Shown: positions 53,823 through 63,375, counted from the first letter of the stretch. The stretch is 64,000 nt of DNA from Shimazuella alba (GCF_009831235.1 NZ_WUUL01000011.1:62001-126000), one strand, 5' to 3'. Notes: generated by a model not told the origin, from the letters alone. Made by a program: numbers and translations.

Positions 53823-54592
53823 TTCAAATCCCGCCATAATTTTATTGTATCTGCGCGCAAACCATGCCTTAGAGCCTCTACAGCCATTGCGTCAGCAGGG
53901 GCGATATTTCCTAGGTTTACTTGAGAGCCTATGATTTTCATTAAGGTTACTTGTTGCGATTTTTTTGGAGTTTCCCAAATGCACTTGTTACTATCGATAG
54001 ATTGATGCAAATTTTGGACATAGTTCACATCAACATCGCCCTGTTCATTGAAAATCCCTATATTCTCACCTGTTTCACGCCCCTCTAAGATAACATAGGA
54101 AGCACCTGACTCTACATCTGATTGAAATTGATTGATAAAAGAGGAAACAGAGGTAGTACTGCCTGCGTCCTTTTTTCCAATCTCTGTGATAACTTGGAAG
54201 TTTTTCTTTTTCGCTTTTTTGATGTAGTAACTTCGTTCTTCGGCTTGATACTCCACAACACCATTGGAAATTTCCACCCATTTAAAACCGAGTTCTTGCA
54301 GCCAATCGAGGTAGTTTTCGATTTGTTTTTCTATGTGAGCAACTTCAAAAAAAGTCCCTCCAGGATATAGGTTCACACCATATCGCTGCGCCAGTTTTAA
54401 TTTTTCTTTAGCAATATGTTCTGGGGTTAGAGCTAATGTTCCAAAACCCAACTTGATGAAATCAATGTAAGGAGCAGCAAGGCTCAGCATGTCTTCAAAT
54501 GCATGTAATCCAAGTCCTTTGTCCATGATCATAGTGACACCATTTGTTCTCGGCTTGGTTGTTCGATTGGTATAAGTCCAATCAACCATCTG
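53819..54592 (-). CDS. comA: Phosphosulfolactate synthase
   Basis: Adds sulfite to phosphoenolpyruvate to make phosphosulfolactate, 257 residues. The TIM-barrel protein has GVTMIMDKGLGLHAFEDMLS, DFIKLGFGTLALTPEHI, FKWVEISNGVVEY and a late EALRHGLRADTI. The ATG at 54592 is chosen because GGAGGGG lies just upstream; the open frame extends further. Paired with comB by an ATGA overlap, it supports a sporulation-linked sulfolactate pathway. Confidence 0.93.
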   Translation of the reverse strand, partial: QMVDWTYTNRTTKPRTNGVTMIMDKGLGLHAFEDMLSLAAPYIDFIKLGFGTLALTPEHIAKEKLKLAQRYGVNLYPGGTFFEVAHIEKQIENYLDWLQELGFKWVEISNGVVEYQAEERSYYIKKAKKKNFQVITEIGKKDAGSTTSVSSFINQFQSDVESGASYVILEGRETGENIGIFNEQGDVDVNYVQNLHQSIDSNKCIWETPKKSQQVTLMKIIGSQVNLGNIAPADAMAVEALRHGLRADTIKLWRDLK

Positions 54593-54647
54593 TATCCCCT
54601 CCCTTTTGTTTCTATTGTAACGCAAAGGTAATAAACATGATTCGTTC

Positions 54648-55907
54648 TTAAGAAGGATGAAGCTGTTTTTTGATCACAAGGATACGAGATCGTTCATCTT
54701 TTCCATGAATACGTTGAGGTCGGTGAATGAGAAACAAGCAGAGTAAAAGTGCGAGTACAATCAAAGCTGAAGTACCAAAATAAAGAAGATAGGGTTTTTT
54801 AGATAGAGCGCCAAAAACAGGAGGACCAAGCGCGACACCAAAGAAACGAACGCTGCTATACAATGCAGTAATGATACCTCTTTCTTTTAATCGTATTGCT
54901 GAAGTTATCATCATATTGAGACAAGGTAAAATCAATCCTGCACCTATCCCGATCACTGAAAATAAGATAATCAACAAATAACGATTGTCAACCCAAGGAA
55001 CTGCTAATAAAGGTGTACCTAGAAACAATAGGCCTATTAAAATAAGGTGTTTCATTTTACCAATTTGATCCTTGATATGACCACCGGTGAGATAAGAAGT
55101 AGTGCAAAGAGCTAAAAGCGGTATTGCTAGAAACAATCCTTTTTTTACTCCCACAAAGTGATATGTATTCTCAAGTGTATCCGAAAGTATAAATAATGTG
55201 CCAAACATGGTGAACATCGTAATAGCACCAACATAAAAAGCAACACTCAGCCATCTGCCATGTTTATGAAAGATATCCTTAATGTGATCCATATAAGTAT
55301 GAAAGGAAGGAACATCTTTCACTTTCTTTTCATTAATCAACATCCACAACGCAATCGCAGTGGGGACACAGAGGATAGGAAAAATGAAAAACATAGCATA
55401 CCAACTGATAAGCGAAATGACTGCTCCTAAAATAGGGCTGAGTACTTTTCCCATACCATTTGCGGCTTCGATGGTGCCCAGTGCTTTGCTTCTTTGTGCT
55501 TTATCAAATAAGTCACTAGTGAGAACCATTGCGATTGGTGCTGTTCCTGCTGCACCTATTCCTTGTATTACCCTTGTCCATAAAAGAAGTCCAAATCCTC
55601 CTCCGGTGATAGCTACAATTCCTGATAAAATCCCACCTATTCCATATATAAATAAACTGACAATAATTACTTTTTTCCTCCCGATCCGATCCGCTAAAAA
55701 TCCTGCAATAGGAATCATCAAAGCAGCAGGAAAGGAGAAGAGAGTGATCAAAAGTCCTACTTTCGATGAACTGATACCGTATACGTTTTGAATCGTAGAG
55801 AAAACAGGAATAAGCATAGAGTTTCCAAGAACCATGATGATGGGAATACTACATAAAGTTGCTAAAGTTCCTATGCCAGCTCGCTGGACTTTTTTTTCTG
55901 TAGACAT
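54648..55907 (-). CDS. MFS drug exporter (12 helices)
   Basis: A Bmr/TetA-like major facilitator exporter of 419 residues. Motif A is GFLADRIGRKKVIIVSLF, motif C VIQGIGAAGTAPIAMVLTSD. Helices continue to the end, with a basic C-terminal tail. It stands alone with no regulator beside it. The ATG at 55907 follows TGAGGTG. It is divergent from the CD1247-like gene. The substrate is unknown. Confidence 0.85.
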   Translation of the reverse strand: MSTEKKVQRAGIGTLATLCSIPIIMVLGNSMLIPVFSTIQNVYGISSSKVGLLITLFSFPAALMIPIAGFLADRIGRKKVIIVSLFIYGIGGILSGIVAITGGGFGLLLWTRVIQGIGAAGTAPIAMVLTSDLFDKAQRSKALGTIEAANGMGKVLSPILGAVISLISWYAMFFIFPILCVPTAIALWMLINEKKVKDVPSFHTYMDHIKDIFHKHGRWLSVAFYVGAITMFTMFGTLFILSDTLENTYHFVGVKKGLFLAIPLLALCTTSYLTGGHIKDQIGKMKHLILIGLLFLGTPLLAVPWVDNRYLLIILFSVIGIGAGLILPCLNMMITSAIRLKERGIITALYSSVRFFGVALGPPVFGALSKKPYLLYFGTSALIVLALLLCLFLIHRPQRIHGKDERSRILVIKKQLHPS

Positions 55908-56038
55908 ATCGAGCACCTCAATTGAAATATCGCTTGGTTCTATTTTTTGGATATTTCTATTTTATATGCATCGTGAATTGAAGAATCTTTTATTGGTGAA
56001 ACTAATCCTAACTTGAAAATGAGAAGGGATGGAAACCA

Positions 56039-56443
56039 ATGTATGATCGTCTTCGTAGAGAATTATCTTATGTGGAGGGGCTTTTAGAAGGATCATCAAC
56101 TGGTAACAGTCCAGATGCAAAAGCGCTCTTACGACTCATTGGTGTAGTAGATGAATTGGTAGAAGCAGGTCAAAAGTTAGATGTTCGTCAGACAGAACTA
56201 GAAGAATATGCAGAAGCAATTGATGAAGATCTAAATGATTTAGAGCTTCTTGTTTATGATGATGAAAATGAAGAAGAAGATGATAGTTATCTCATCACTT
56301 GCCCTGAGTGTGGAGAAGATGTAGCAGTAGACTTGGAAGACTTAGATGATGATGAAATAGAATTACTCTGTCCAAACTGTCATACTACCCTTTCGATTGA
56401 AGATGCTAGTGATGTGGAAGAAATTGCAGATTTGGATGATTGA
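56039..56443 (+). CDS. CD1247-type acidic zinc-ribbon protein
   Basis: A 134-residue acidic protein. The N-terminal helical part (LRRELSYVEGLLEGSS) and the zinc ribbon CPECGEDVAVDLEDL followed by CPNCHTTLSI match the CD1247 N-terminal-domain family found near sporulation genes in clostridia and some Bacillales. The function is unknown. Long runs of Asp/Glu surround the Cys pairs. Its position before the XRE-TPR gene and spoIIIA fits a sporulation neighbourhood, which is inference only. GAAGGGATGGA precedes the ATG. Confidence 0.75.
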   Translation: MYDRLRRELSYVEGLLEGSSTGNSPDAKALLRLIGVVDELVEAGQKLDVRQTELEEYAEAIDEDLNDLELLVYDDENEEEDDSYLITCPECGEDVAVDLEDLDDDEIELLCPNCHTTLSIEDASDVEEIADLDD

Positions 56444-56472
56444 AAAAAAGAGCTATAAGGGCTCTTTTTTAT
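56443..56472 (+). terminator. Terminator after the CD1247-like gene
   Basis: AAAAAAGAGC (56444-56453) pairs with GCTCTTTTTT (56461-56470). Confidence 0.75.
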
Positions 56473-56619
56473 ATTTTTTTGTGTTTTCAGAATAACTAAA
56501 ATTATGATACAATAAATATGGAATTATAATCAAGACAGTTAGAATTGGTTATAGGTAAATAAAACTCCCTATGAAAAACTCATTAGGGATGTTTTCTTTG
56601 TAAGAGGAGAGGGGAAAGT

Positions 56620-57915
56620 ATGGCATTTGTAGATCTTAATCTGGTAGGAGAGGCAATACGGAACTATCGAAAAGAAAAACGGCTTCGTCTCGAGGACTTG
56701 GCGGATGAGAATATATCAGTATCAACAATCAGTAATATTGAGCGAGGCTTTGCACATGTGAAACAAGAAAAAGTAAATTATTTGTTACACAAGCTAGGGA
56801 TTGATATTGCAGATCTTACGGTGTTGGAACAAAATTTACAGAAGAAAGATGAACACATTTCGCTGCAGTTAACCGCAATGGAATCTTGGATTGCTTGTAA
56901 TGAAGAATCGAAAGCGCTTACAGAATTAAACAGTATAAAAGTATCTGATCAACATCATTTTGCTGCAAAAGTAATGTTTTTGAAAGGGAAATGTCATCAT
57001 CGTTTAGGAGAATGGAAAAAATCTGTACATGCATTTTATGAAGCGATTCGCTTGAGTCGTATGCAAGAAGAGTCTAGTTTATTAGAAGCTGCGTGTTATG
57101 ATGAATTGTCTCGAACTGCATTTGGACAAAATGATCTGAACCAAGCACTGGCCTATGTAGAAAAAGGGTTGTTGATCATTCGAGAACAATCAGATATAAA
57201 ATTTTCTCTTATCCGAAATAAAGCACTTTATTTATTCAAACAATCCAAAGAAGCAGAAGCATTGAAGCTGATGAAAGATAATTGGCATTTATTAGTGGAG
57301 ATAACAAAGATTGATTTGATTCTTGGGTTTTATCAGATACGTGTAAAATTACTATTATCAACTGGCTTATGGGAAGAAGCCCATACATTTGCAGAGGAAG
57401 GTATTGATTTAGCAAAACGAAATGAGCAATACGATGCACTTTGTGTACTCTGGGGCGATCTTGGGAAAATCTATGCTAGTCAACGTGATTATACCCTTGC
57501 AGAAGTATGTTTTCGTACATCACAAGTTTTTGAATATCATGTAAAGGACAAATCAGCGCTTATTTCCGCGTATACATTTTATGGGAAATTGCTTCAAGAG
57601 CAAAAAAAGTATGAAATGGCAGGTGCGTTATTAAACAAAGCTATCTCATTAGGAGAGAAAAACCATGAGACTAGTGATCTAGTTCGAGCTTATTTGGCAA
57701 TGGGACAAGTTCAATTGGCAAATGATGGAGCAGCAGAAGCGATGGATTACTTTCATAAAGCTAGAAATTTAGCGACGGAACATCATCTGCCAACGTTAGC
57801 ATATGAAGCTATTTTTCAAATTGCTAGAGTATACCAGGAGATTGACTCCGATAAATTTATTGCTTGCACAGTGGAAATGTATGAAATGCAGATGGTCATG
57901 AATAGTGGAAAATAA
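56620..57915 (+). CDS. XRE helix-turn-helix regulator with TPR domain (RRNPP-like)
   Basis: 431 residues. The N-terminal XRE domain is GEAIRNYRKEKRLRLEDLAD with STISNIERGF (residues 9-50). From about residue 85 to the end there are tetratricopeptide-like helical repeats (HFAAKVMFLKGKCHHRLGEW; LSRTAFGQNDLNQALAYVEK; LGKIYASQRDYTLAEVCFRT; YGKLLQEQKKYEMAGALLNK). This is the layout of PlcR/NprR/Rap-type peptide sensors. No secreted signal-peptide gene lies directly downstream, where such partners usually are. A terminator follows 7 bases after the stop, then spoIIIAA. Confidence 0.88.
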   Translation: MAFVDLNLVGEAIRNYRKEKRLRLEDLADENISVSTISNIERGFAHVKQEKVNYLLHKLGIDIADLTVLEQNLQKKDEHISLQLTAMESWIACNEESKALTELNSIKVSDQHHFAAKVMFLKGKCHHRLGEWKKSVHAFYEAIRLSRMQEESSLLEAACYDELSRTAFGQNDLNQALAYVEKGLLIIREQSDIKFSLIRNKALYLFKQSKEAEALKLMKDNWHLLVEITKIDLILGFYQIRVKLLLSTGLWEEAHTFAEEGIDLAKRNEQYDALCVLWGDLGKIYASQRDYTLAEVCFRTSQVFEYHVKDKSALISAYTFYGKLLQEQKKYEMAGALLNKAISLGEKNHETSDLVRAYLAMGQVQLANDGAAEAMDYFHKARNLATEHHLPTLAYEAIFQIARVYQEIDSDKFIACTVEMYEMQMVMNSGK

Positions 57916-57922
57916 GAAATGA

Positions 57923-57951
57923 TACCCATTGTCTAATGGGTAATTTTTTTG
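57923..57951 (+). terminator. Terminator after the XRE-TPR gene
   Basis: TACCCATT (57923-57930) pairs with AATGGGTA (57935-57942), followed by seven T. Confidence 0.85.
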
Positions 57952-58095
57952 TGCTCATTTCCCTCCATCGAAATAAAGAACAAAGACAAGCTGCTAACTA
58001 TCACAAGCAGTTTTTTTCTTTTCTTTAAGCATAAAGGAAACAAGCCTACCATAAGCATGTGGTAAAACAGATTTGAGTGGGAATTGAGGTGTGGT

Positions 58096-59055
58096 ATGGA
58101 TTTAAAACCAATCTATCAAGTATTACCTCTATCCATTCGTAATCGGATTCAATCACTTCCAAGAACCATATTATCTGGTTTAGAAGAGGTGCGAATTCGA
58201 CAAGATCGACCATTAGAGGTAATCGCATCAGGGAAAAATTGGTTCGTGAGTAGTAATCAACAATTAAAGTTAGATCCAAGAGATTGTATTCATCCAACTC
58301 GTGAAGAGTGTCATAAACTACTCAATTTGATTAGTAATCATTCGCTATATGCATTGGAAGAAGAGCTGAGATTAGGATATATCACGGTGGAAGGTGGGCA
58401 TCGGATTGGACTAGCTGGAAAGGTAATCACAGAAGGCGGCAGAGTGAAACATGTTAGAGATGTAACAGGTTTTAATATACGGATAGCAAGGCAAATAAAA
58501 GGTGTTGGGTCTGCCTTGTTTCCAATCATCAACCAAAAAGATGAGATCAAAAATTTGCTGATTGTTTCACCGCCAGGATGTGGAAAAACTACTTTGCTTC
58601 GAGATCTTGCGCGTTTGGTGAGTACTGGCGAAGGCTGTACCGCAAGAAAAGTAGGAATTGTGGATGAACGCTCCGAGATAGCAGGTTGCGTTACAGGTGT
58701 TCCGCAACATGATGTAGGCGCACGTACGGATATTTTAGATGCTTGTCCGAAAGCAGAAGGTATGATGATGCTCATTCGGTCCATGTCACCAGAAATTATC
58801 GTGGTAGATGAAGTAGGTAGGAAAGAAGATGCAGATGCGATTCATGAGGCGATCTATGCGGGTGTTCACCTGTTTACAACCGCACATGGCAGTTCCATAG
58901 AGGAAGTGCGAAAAAGGCCAATTTTAAAAGATTTAATCGAAGAAGGAGTTTTTGAAAGAATCGTCTTACTTAGTCGTCGGTCAGGTCCGGGTACAGTGGA
59001 GGCTGTATATGATGGGACTTGCCAGCTGCTGAGGACTGCTGTTTGCTCAAGCTAG
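58096..59055 (+). CDS. spoIIIAA: Stage III sporulation protein AA
   Basis: Mother-cell AAA-type ATPase of the SpoIIIA-SpoIIQ channel, about 319 residues. Walker A is SPPGCGKTTLLRDLARLV, followed by GIVDERSEIAGC, the Walker B strand EIIVVDEVGR, and an N-terminal domain with RIRQDRPLEVIASG. It resembles the ATPases of type II/IV secretion and is thought to drive channel assembly. The ATG at 58096 has GAGGTG upstream; a TTG at 58084 is the alternative. It is the first of eight spoIIIA genes, in the Bacillus order. A sigma-E-like sequence (GCATAAA, 14 bases, CATAAGCA near 58030-58060) is weak. Confidence 0.95.
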   Translation: MDLKPIYQVLPLSIRNRIQSLPRTILSGLEEVRIRQDRPLEVIASGKNWFVSSNQQLKLDPRDCIHPTREECHKLLNLISNHSLYALEEELRLGYITVEGGHRIGLAGKVITEGGRVKHVRDVTGFNIRIARQIKGVGSALFPIINQKDEIKNLLIVSPPGCGKTTLLRDLARLVSTGEGCTARKVGIVDERSEIAGCVTGVPQHDVGARTDILDACPKAEGMMMLIRSMSPEIIVVDEVGRKEDADAIHEAIYAGVHLFTTAHGSSIEEVRKRPILKDLIEEGVFERIVLLSRRSGPGTVEAVYDGTCQLLRTAVCSS

Positions 59056-59561
59056 TTGGATGTATCCTTCTTCTGTTCGCTACTACTGGCATAGGTTTTA
59101 TCCTAGCCGGGAAATTGGCTGCTCGACCGAAGCAAATTCGTCGTCTTATCAGTGCATTATCCATTCTCGAAACAGAAATTCACTATAGTTCTAGAAATTT
59201 ATCTACCGCCTGTAGTCACATTGGTGATAGAGATATAGAAATGATCAGTGAATTGTTTCGTCAAATGGCGCTGCGTCTTACCACAATGGATGGTGCGGCT
59301 ACTTATGAGTGTTTGAAGTTGGCTGTACAGGATTGGTGGCCAACTTCGGCAATGAAAACGAGCGAAAAAGAAGTGTTTTTGCAATTTTGTAAAACACTAG
59401 GGAATTCAGATCGTTCTGATCAACTTACACATCTTGCTTTAGCAAAACAAAATTTGCAAGTGGAAGAGCAGAAAGCAAGAGAAGAACAATTTCAGTATGA
59501 AAAGATGGTCCGAACATTAGGTGTTCTTGCTGGAGCGCTCCTGATTATCTTGTTGTACTAG
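59043..59561 (+). CDS. spoIIIAB: Stage III sporulation protein AB
   Basis: A membrane protein of the SpoIIIA complex, about 172 residues. An N-terminal helix (VGCILLLFATTGIGFILAG) and a C-terminal one (LGVLAGALLIILLY) frame a helical cytosolic part with RRLISALSILETEIHYSSRN. The TTG at 59043 is preferred because GAGGA lies seven bases upstream and it gives the usual length. It overlaps the 3' end of spoIIIAA. Confidence 0.9.
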   Translation: MLKLVGCILLLFATTGIGFILAGKLAARPKQIRRLISALSILETEIHYSSRNLSTACSHIGDRDIEMISELFRQMALRLTTMDGAATYECLKLAVQDWWPTSAMKTSEKEVFLQFCKTLGNSDRSDQLTHLALAKQNLQVEEQKAREEQFQYEKMVRTLGVLAGALLIILLY

Positions 59562-59572
59562 GGGAGGTCCAA

Positions 59573-59779
59573 ATGCCATATAACGTCGACACTGTATTCC
59601 AAATAGCTGGGATCGGAATCATTGTTGCTATGATTCACACTGTTTTAAAACAAATGGGAAAAGAAGATTTTGCTCATTGGGTTACTTTATTTGGGTTTGG
59701 CGTTGTTCTTTTTATGATCGTCATGCTATTGCAAGATTTATTTACAACCATAAAAAATGTCTTCTTGTTCCGGTCGTGA
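59573..59779 (+). CDS. spoIIIAC: Stage III sporulation protein AC
   Basis: A 68-residue two-helix membrane protein of the SpoIIIA channel: VFQIAGIGIIVAMIHTVLKQ, then a short GKEDFAHW turn, then TLFGFGVVLFMIVMLLQDLF. GGGAGGTCC precedes the ATG. Length and sequence match the Bacillus protein. It is followed by spoIIIAD after 16 bases. Confidence 0.93.
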   Translation: MPYNVDTVFQIAGIGIIVAMIHTVLKQMGKEDFAHWVTLFGFGVVLFMIVMLLQDLFTTIKNVFLFRS

Positions 59780-59795
59780 AGAGGGGGCGGTCCGC

Positions 59796-60185
59796 TTGGA
59801 GATAATCCAGGTGGTGGGGCTTGGGTTAATTGCTACTTTTTTGATTTTGGTGATAAAAGAACAAAAACCCGTCTTCGCCTTTCTTTTGGCTACTGTAACA
59901 GGCATCATTATTTTCATCTCGCTCGCTGGAAAAATAGCAGGAATTGTAAAAATCTTAGAACACTTAGCGGTGCAGGCTCATGTCAACCAACTGTTTCTTA
60001 CTACTATTTTAAAAATAATCGGGATTGCATACATAACTGAATTCGGGGCACAAGTGACACGAGATGCAGGTCAGGGATCGATTGCGGCAAAGATTGAGCT
60101 ATCAGGTAAGATACTGATCATGGTAATGGCGATTCCTATTATTACTGTCATAATAGAGACCGTCATGCAGATTTTACCAACATGA
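59796..60185 (+). CDS. spoIIIAD: Stage III sporulation protein AD
   Basis: A four-helix membrane protein of about 129 residues, with LEIIQVVGLGLIATFLILVI at the start and ILKIIGIAYITEFGAQVTRD in the middle, as in the family. The start is taken as TTG at 59796 with GGGGG about eight bases upstream, giving the usual length; the open frame extends into spoIIIAC. Confidence 0.93.
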   Translation: MEIIQVVGLGLIATFLILVIKEQKPVFAFLLATVTGIIIFISLAGKIAGIVKILEHLAVQAHVNQLFLTTILKIIGIAYITEFGAQVTRDAGQGSIAAKIELSGKILIMVMAIPIITVIIETVMQILPT

Positions 60186-60196
60186 GGAGGATGTAA

Positions 60197-61387
60197 ATGC
60201 AAAAAACGATTAACCTCCTCCTCTTTATATGTTTTTTTCTCTATCTATCAGAAGGAGTTGCACAGGCCGCTACCGAGAATGAGGCAACTCAAAATAATGA
60301 GAGTTTAATTCGCTCTCAATTAAATCAGATGCAACTTTCCGAAGTAGAATCGTTTTGGTCACAACTACGATCAGCCTATGGGCAATATTTTCAAGAAAAA
60401 CAATTGCCCAGCCTGATGGAACTGTTGACCAATCAGAAATCTATCACATGGAAAAGTGTGATGTTAGCTTTTGCGAATTATTTTTTTCATGAGGTTCTGC
60501 AAGGAGGAAGATTGCTGGGAAGTATTATCGTTCTTACCGTATTTAGCATGATCCTAGCAACCCTGCAAACCGCCTTTGAGCGAAATCAAGTGAGTAAAGT
60601 TGCGTATGCTGTTGTATTCATGGTGCTTATCGTACTAGCAGTTGATAGTTTTTCTGTTGCAATAGCTGCTGCAAAACATGCAATCGGTGGAATGGTTGAT
60701 TTTATGTTAGCGCTGATTCCATTGTTATTAGCGCTTTTAGCTACAATGGGCAATGTTTCTTCTGTCACTTTTTTTCACCCTCTTATTGTTTTCATGATTC
60801 ACATTATTGGAACTATTATTTACACAGTAGTCTTGCCACTTTTGTTTTTCTCCACGATTTTGCACATTGTTAGCAGTTTATCTGATAAATACAAAGTAAA
60901 TCAGTTGGCTGATTTGATGCGAAAAGTAAGTGTAGGTGTTTTAGGGGTTTTGTTGACTCTTTTTCTAGGCGTGTTATCTATTCAAGGAGCAACAACTGCC
61001 ATTGCAGATGGCATAACGATAAGAACTGCGAAATATATTAGTGGTAACTTTGTCCCAGTAGTGGGGCGAACGATAGCAGATGCAGCGGATACTGTCGTTG
61101 GAGCTTCGTTATTAGTGAAAAATAGTGTGGGACTAGCTGGCGTATTTATTTTATTGATGATCTGTGCGTTTCCAGCTCTGAAGATTTTAACCTTGAGTTT
61201 TATTTACAACTTCTCAGCTGCAATCATGCAGCCTCTTGGTAGTAGTCCTATCACTGCTAGTCTTTCCACCATCGGACGTACACTCCTTTATGTGTTTGCT
61301 GCACTTGCTGCTGTGGGCTTGATGTTCTTTCTAGCAATTACGATTGTGATCACATCTGGAAATCTATCTATGATGATAAGGGGGTAA
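60197..61387 (+). CDS. spoIIIAE: Stage III sporulation protein AE
   Basis: The largest membrane subunit of the SpoIIIA channel, 396 residues. A cleavable-looking N-terminal helix (INLLLFICFFLYLSEGVAQA) is followed by about seven helices. TIADAADTVVGASLLVKNSV lies in the conserved central region. AGGAGG precedes the ATG. It is between spoIIIAD and spoIIIAF with 5 to 11 base gaps. Confidence 0.95.
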   Translation: MQKTINLLLFICFFLYLSEGVAQAATENEATQNNESLIRSQLNQMQLSEVESFWSQLRSAYGQYFQEKQLPSLMELLTNQKSITWKSVMLAFANYFFHEVLQGGRLLGSIIVLTVFSMILATLQTAFERNQVSKVAYAVVFMVLIVLAVDSFSVAIAAAKHAIGGMVDFMLALIPLLLALLATMGNVSSVTFFHPLIVFMIHIIGTIIYTVVLPLLFFSTILHIVSSLSDKYKVNQLADLMRKVSVGVLGVLLTLFLGVLSIQGATTAIADGITIRTAKYISGNFVPVVGRTIADAADTVVGASLLVKNSVGLAGVFILLMICAFPALKILTLSFIYNFSAAIMQPLGSSPITASLSTIGRTLLYVFAALAAVGLMFFLAITIVITSGNLSMMIRG

Positions 61388-61392
61388 GCGAA

Positions 61393-62013
61393 TTGGAGTG
61401 GATAACGGATTGGATAAGACAAATTGTTCTGATCATTTTTATCGCTACTTTTATCGATTTGCTACTCCCTAGTTCATCGCTAGAACGTTATGTCAAATTA
61501 ATCATGGGCTTAATCATTATCGTTTCCATTCTTCAGCCAGTCTTTCAATTGATATGGACCGAGGATAAATGGTCTAAACTTTCAGCTCTAATTGCACCTG
61601 CTTTTGTAAGTGATCAGTATACGTCATTAGAGAAAATCCAAAAAAACAGTACACAGTTGACGCAAGTGCAGCAAGAAGAGACAAAAAAACAATTTCAAGA
61701 TTCCATCTCCACTTGGATAAAGAAACAAGTCTCTCAAAAGTATCATGTAAAGGTGGTGAGTGCCAAAGTAACTGCCGATTTTAGGGAAGAGATCCCTGTT
61801 ATTCAAAGAATAGAAGTACAAGGAGTAAAAGCAGATAACCATACCACAACAGGAGTAGTAAAACCAATCGAACCAGTAGAATTTGATCAAGACAATACCA
61901 AGCTCCAAAACACAAAGCAGGATACCAAATTGCAGCAAGATGTTCAGTATTTTATTGGAAGTGCTTGGAACTTAGATGCAAAACAGGTAATAGTTCAAAT
62001 TCACAGCCCTTAA
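61393..62013 (+). CDS. spoIIIAF: Stage III sporulation protein AF
   Basis: A 206-residue protein with two N-terminal helices (IVLIIFIATFIDLLLPSSSL; LIMGLIIIVSILQPVFQLIW). A soluble domain with a ring-building-type fold follows. Start is TTG with GGGGG upstream. The C-terminal linker rich in Asn/Lys/Gln (TKLQNTKQDTKLQQDV) is longer than usual. Confidence 0.9.
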   Translation: MEWITDWIRQIVLIIFIATFIDLLLPSSSLERYVKLIMGLIIIVSILQPVFQLIWTEDKWSKLSALIAPAFVSDQYTSLEKIQKNSTQLTQVQQEETKKQFQDSISTWIKKQVSQKYHVKVVSAKVTADFREEIPVIQRIEVQGVKADNHTTTGVVKPIEPVEFDQDNTKLQNTKQDTKLQQDVQYFIGSAWNLDAKQVIVQIHSP

Positions 62014-62028
62014 GTAGGAGTGAAGGAC

Positions 62029-62610
62029 ATGCTCCAAAAATGGTTACCAAAACAGAAAAAATGGCACTATCTCATTTTGATCGGCTGCGTAGGTGTTGGA
62101 ATCCTGCTTTTTTCCTCCTTTTTGACTACACAAGAGGAAGATGCGATATCCAATCCACTTGCAGCTGAAAAAGAAAAAACCAAACCAACCAGCCGGGTGG
62201 AACACAATGGCATGCAGGGTTATGAAGAACAATTTGAAACAGAGCTATCCTCTATTCTCAGCAAAGTAGTGGGAGTAAGTGATGTATCAGTTGTTGTTAA
62301 CTTAGATTCAACGGAAGAAGAGGTAGTACAGTCGGATACGCGTGAATCTGAACAGACGACTAACGAAGCAGACACAAAAGGTGGATCACGTTCTGTCAAT
62401 CAAAACAACGTAGATAAAAAAACTTCCGTTTACCGGACTAATCAAGGAGAACAACCGATTGTGATTAAACGCTTGAAACCAAGAGTAAGAGGGGTGCTGG
62501 TGGTAGCTCGTGGTGTAGAAAATTTGCAAGTGCGTGCACTGGTGATCGAAGCAGTACAACGGATTTTAGATGTACCGACATATCGAATATCTGTTTTACC
62601 TAGAGGTTGA
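62029..62610 (+). CDS. spoIIIAG: Stage III sporulation protein AG
   Basis: About 193 residues. One helix (YLILIGCVGVGILLFSSFLT) is followed by an extracytoplasmic domain that in Bacillus forms a large ring in the intermembrane space. YEEQFETELSSILSKVVGV and the GVLVVARGVENLQV strand are recognisable. The ATG at 62029 has TAGGAG upstream; an in-frame GTG at 62020 is too near it. Confidence 0.93.
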   Translation: MLQKWLPKQKKWHYLILIGCVGVGILLFSSFLTTQEEDAISNPLAAEKEKTKPTSRVEHNGMQGYEEQFETELSSILSKVVGVSDVSVVVNLDSTEEEVVQSDTRESEQTTNEADTKGGSRSVNQNNVDKKTSVYRTNQGEQPIVIKRLKPRVRGVLVVARGVENLQVRALVIEAVQRILDVPTYRISVLPRG

Positions 62611-62623
62611 GGAGGAGATAAGA

Positions 62624-63184
62624 ATGACAATGAACCGGCAAACGATGTGGCTTGTAACTATGTTAACTGTAATGGTTGTATTATCTGCTTACTATATCGT
62701 CACAGGACCAGATCAACCAGCAGGAACTGCAATTCAGAATATTGATGAAATGGGTAATTTAAAAAATGATCAAGTACAGGTAGATATCAAATCACTCGAA
62801 AAACCAGCAACCGTAAAACAAGAAATAAGTGAAGCAAGTGATTATTTTGTCAGTTATCATATGCAGCGAAATACAACACGAGAAAAAGAATTGGAGAAAC
62901 ACTACCAGGTTCTGATGAATCCAACTTCTTCCAAACAAGAGTTAGAAACAGCGAATGCAAAAATCGAAGAAATGAACAAACTGGATAAAGCAGAGACAGC
63001 ATTAGAAGAACAAATTCGGGAATCAGGTTTTCGAGATGTGGTCGTAATCCAAGAAAATAACCATGTGAATATTATTGTACAAAGTAAAGATTTACCAAGA
63101 AAGAAAGCAGTAGAAATCATTACGATGGCACAAAAACATATGCAGGTCTCAGCAAGTCAAATCTCTGTCGCATACAAAGCCTAA
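62624..63184 (+). CDS. spoIIIAH: Stage III sporulation protein AH
   Basis: Mother-cell component that binds SpoIIQ across the two membranes. The 186-residue protein has an N-terminal helix (MWLVTMLTVMVVLSAYYIV), a coiled linker, and a YscJ/FliF-like ring domain ending VSASQISVAYKA. GGAGGAG precedes the ATG at 62624. It ends the operon; a strong terminator follows. The SpoIIQ partner gene is not in this window. Confidence 0.93.
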   Translation: MTMNRQTMWLVTMLTVMVVLSAYYIVTGPDQPAGTAIQNIDEMGNLKNDQVQVDIKSLEKPATVKQEISEASDYFVSYHMQRNTTREKELEKHYQVLMNPTSSKQELETANAKIEEMNKLDKAETALEEQIRESGFRDVVVIQENNHVNIIVQSKDLPRKKAVEIITMAQKHMQVSASQISVAYKA

Positions 63185-63213
63185 GAAGCGTTAACCATAA
63201 CGCTTCTTTTTTT
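63183..63213 (+). terminator. Terminator after spoIIIAH
   Basis: AAGAAGCGTTA (63183-63193) pairs with TAACGCTTCTT (63198-63208), followed by TTTTT. Confidence 0.88.
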
Positions 63214-63375
63214 ATACATAATGGAAGTGATAATTTTGTTAAATATTTGAATTTTCCTTTTGCTCCATTTTACTTCTTATCCTGCCTAATGAGACTTAAT
63301 ATTCATAACTTACCGTCTACATTAATGGGAATATATAGTATTCTAGTAATAGTAAGTGCATGAAGGAGGGAAGCA

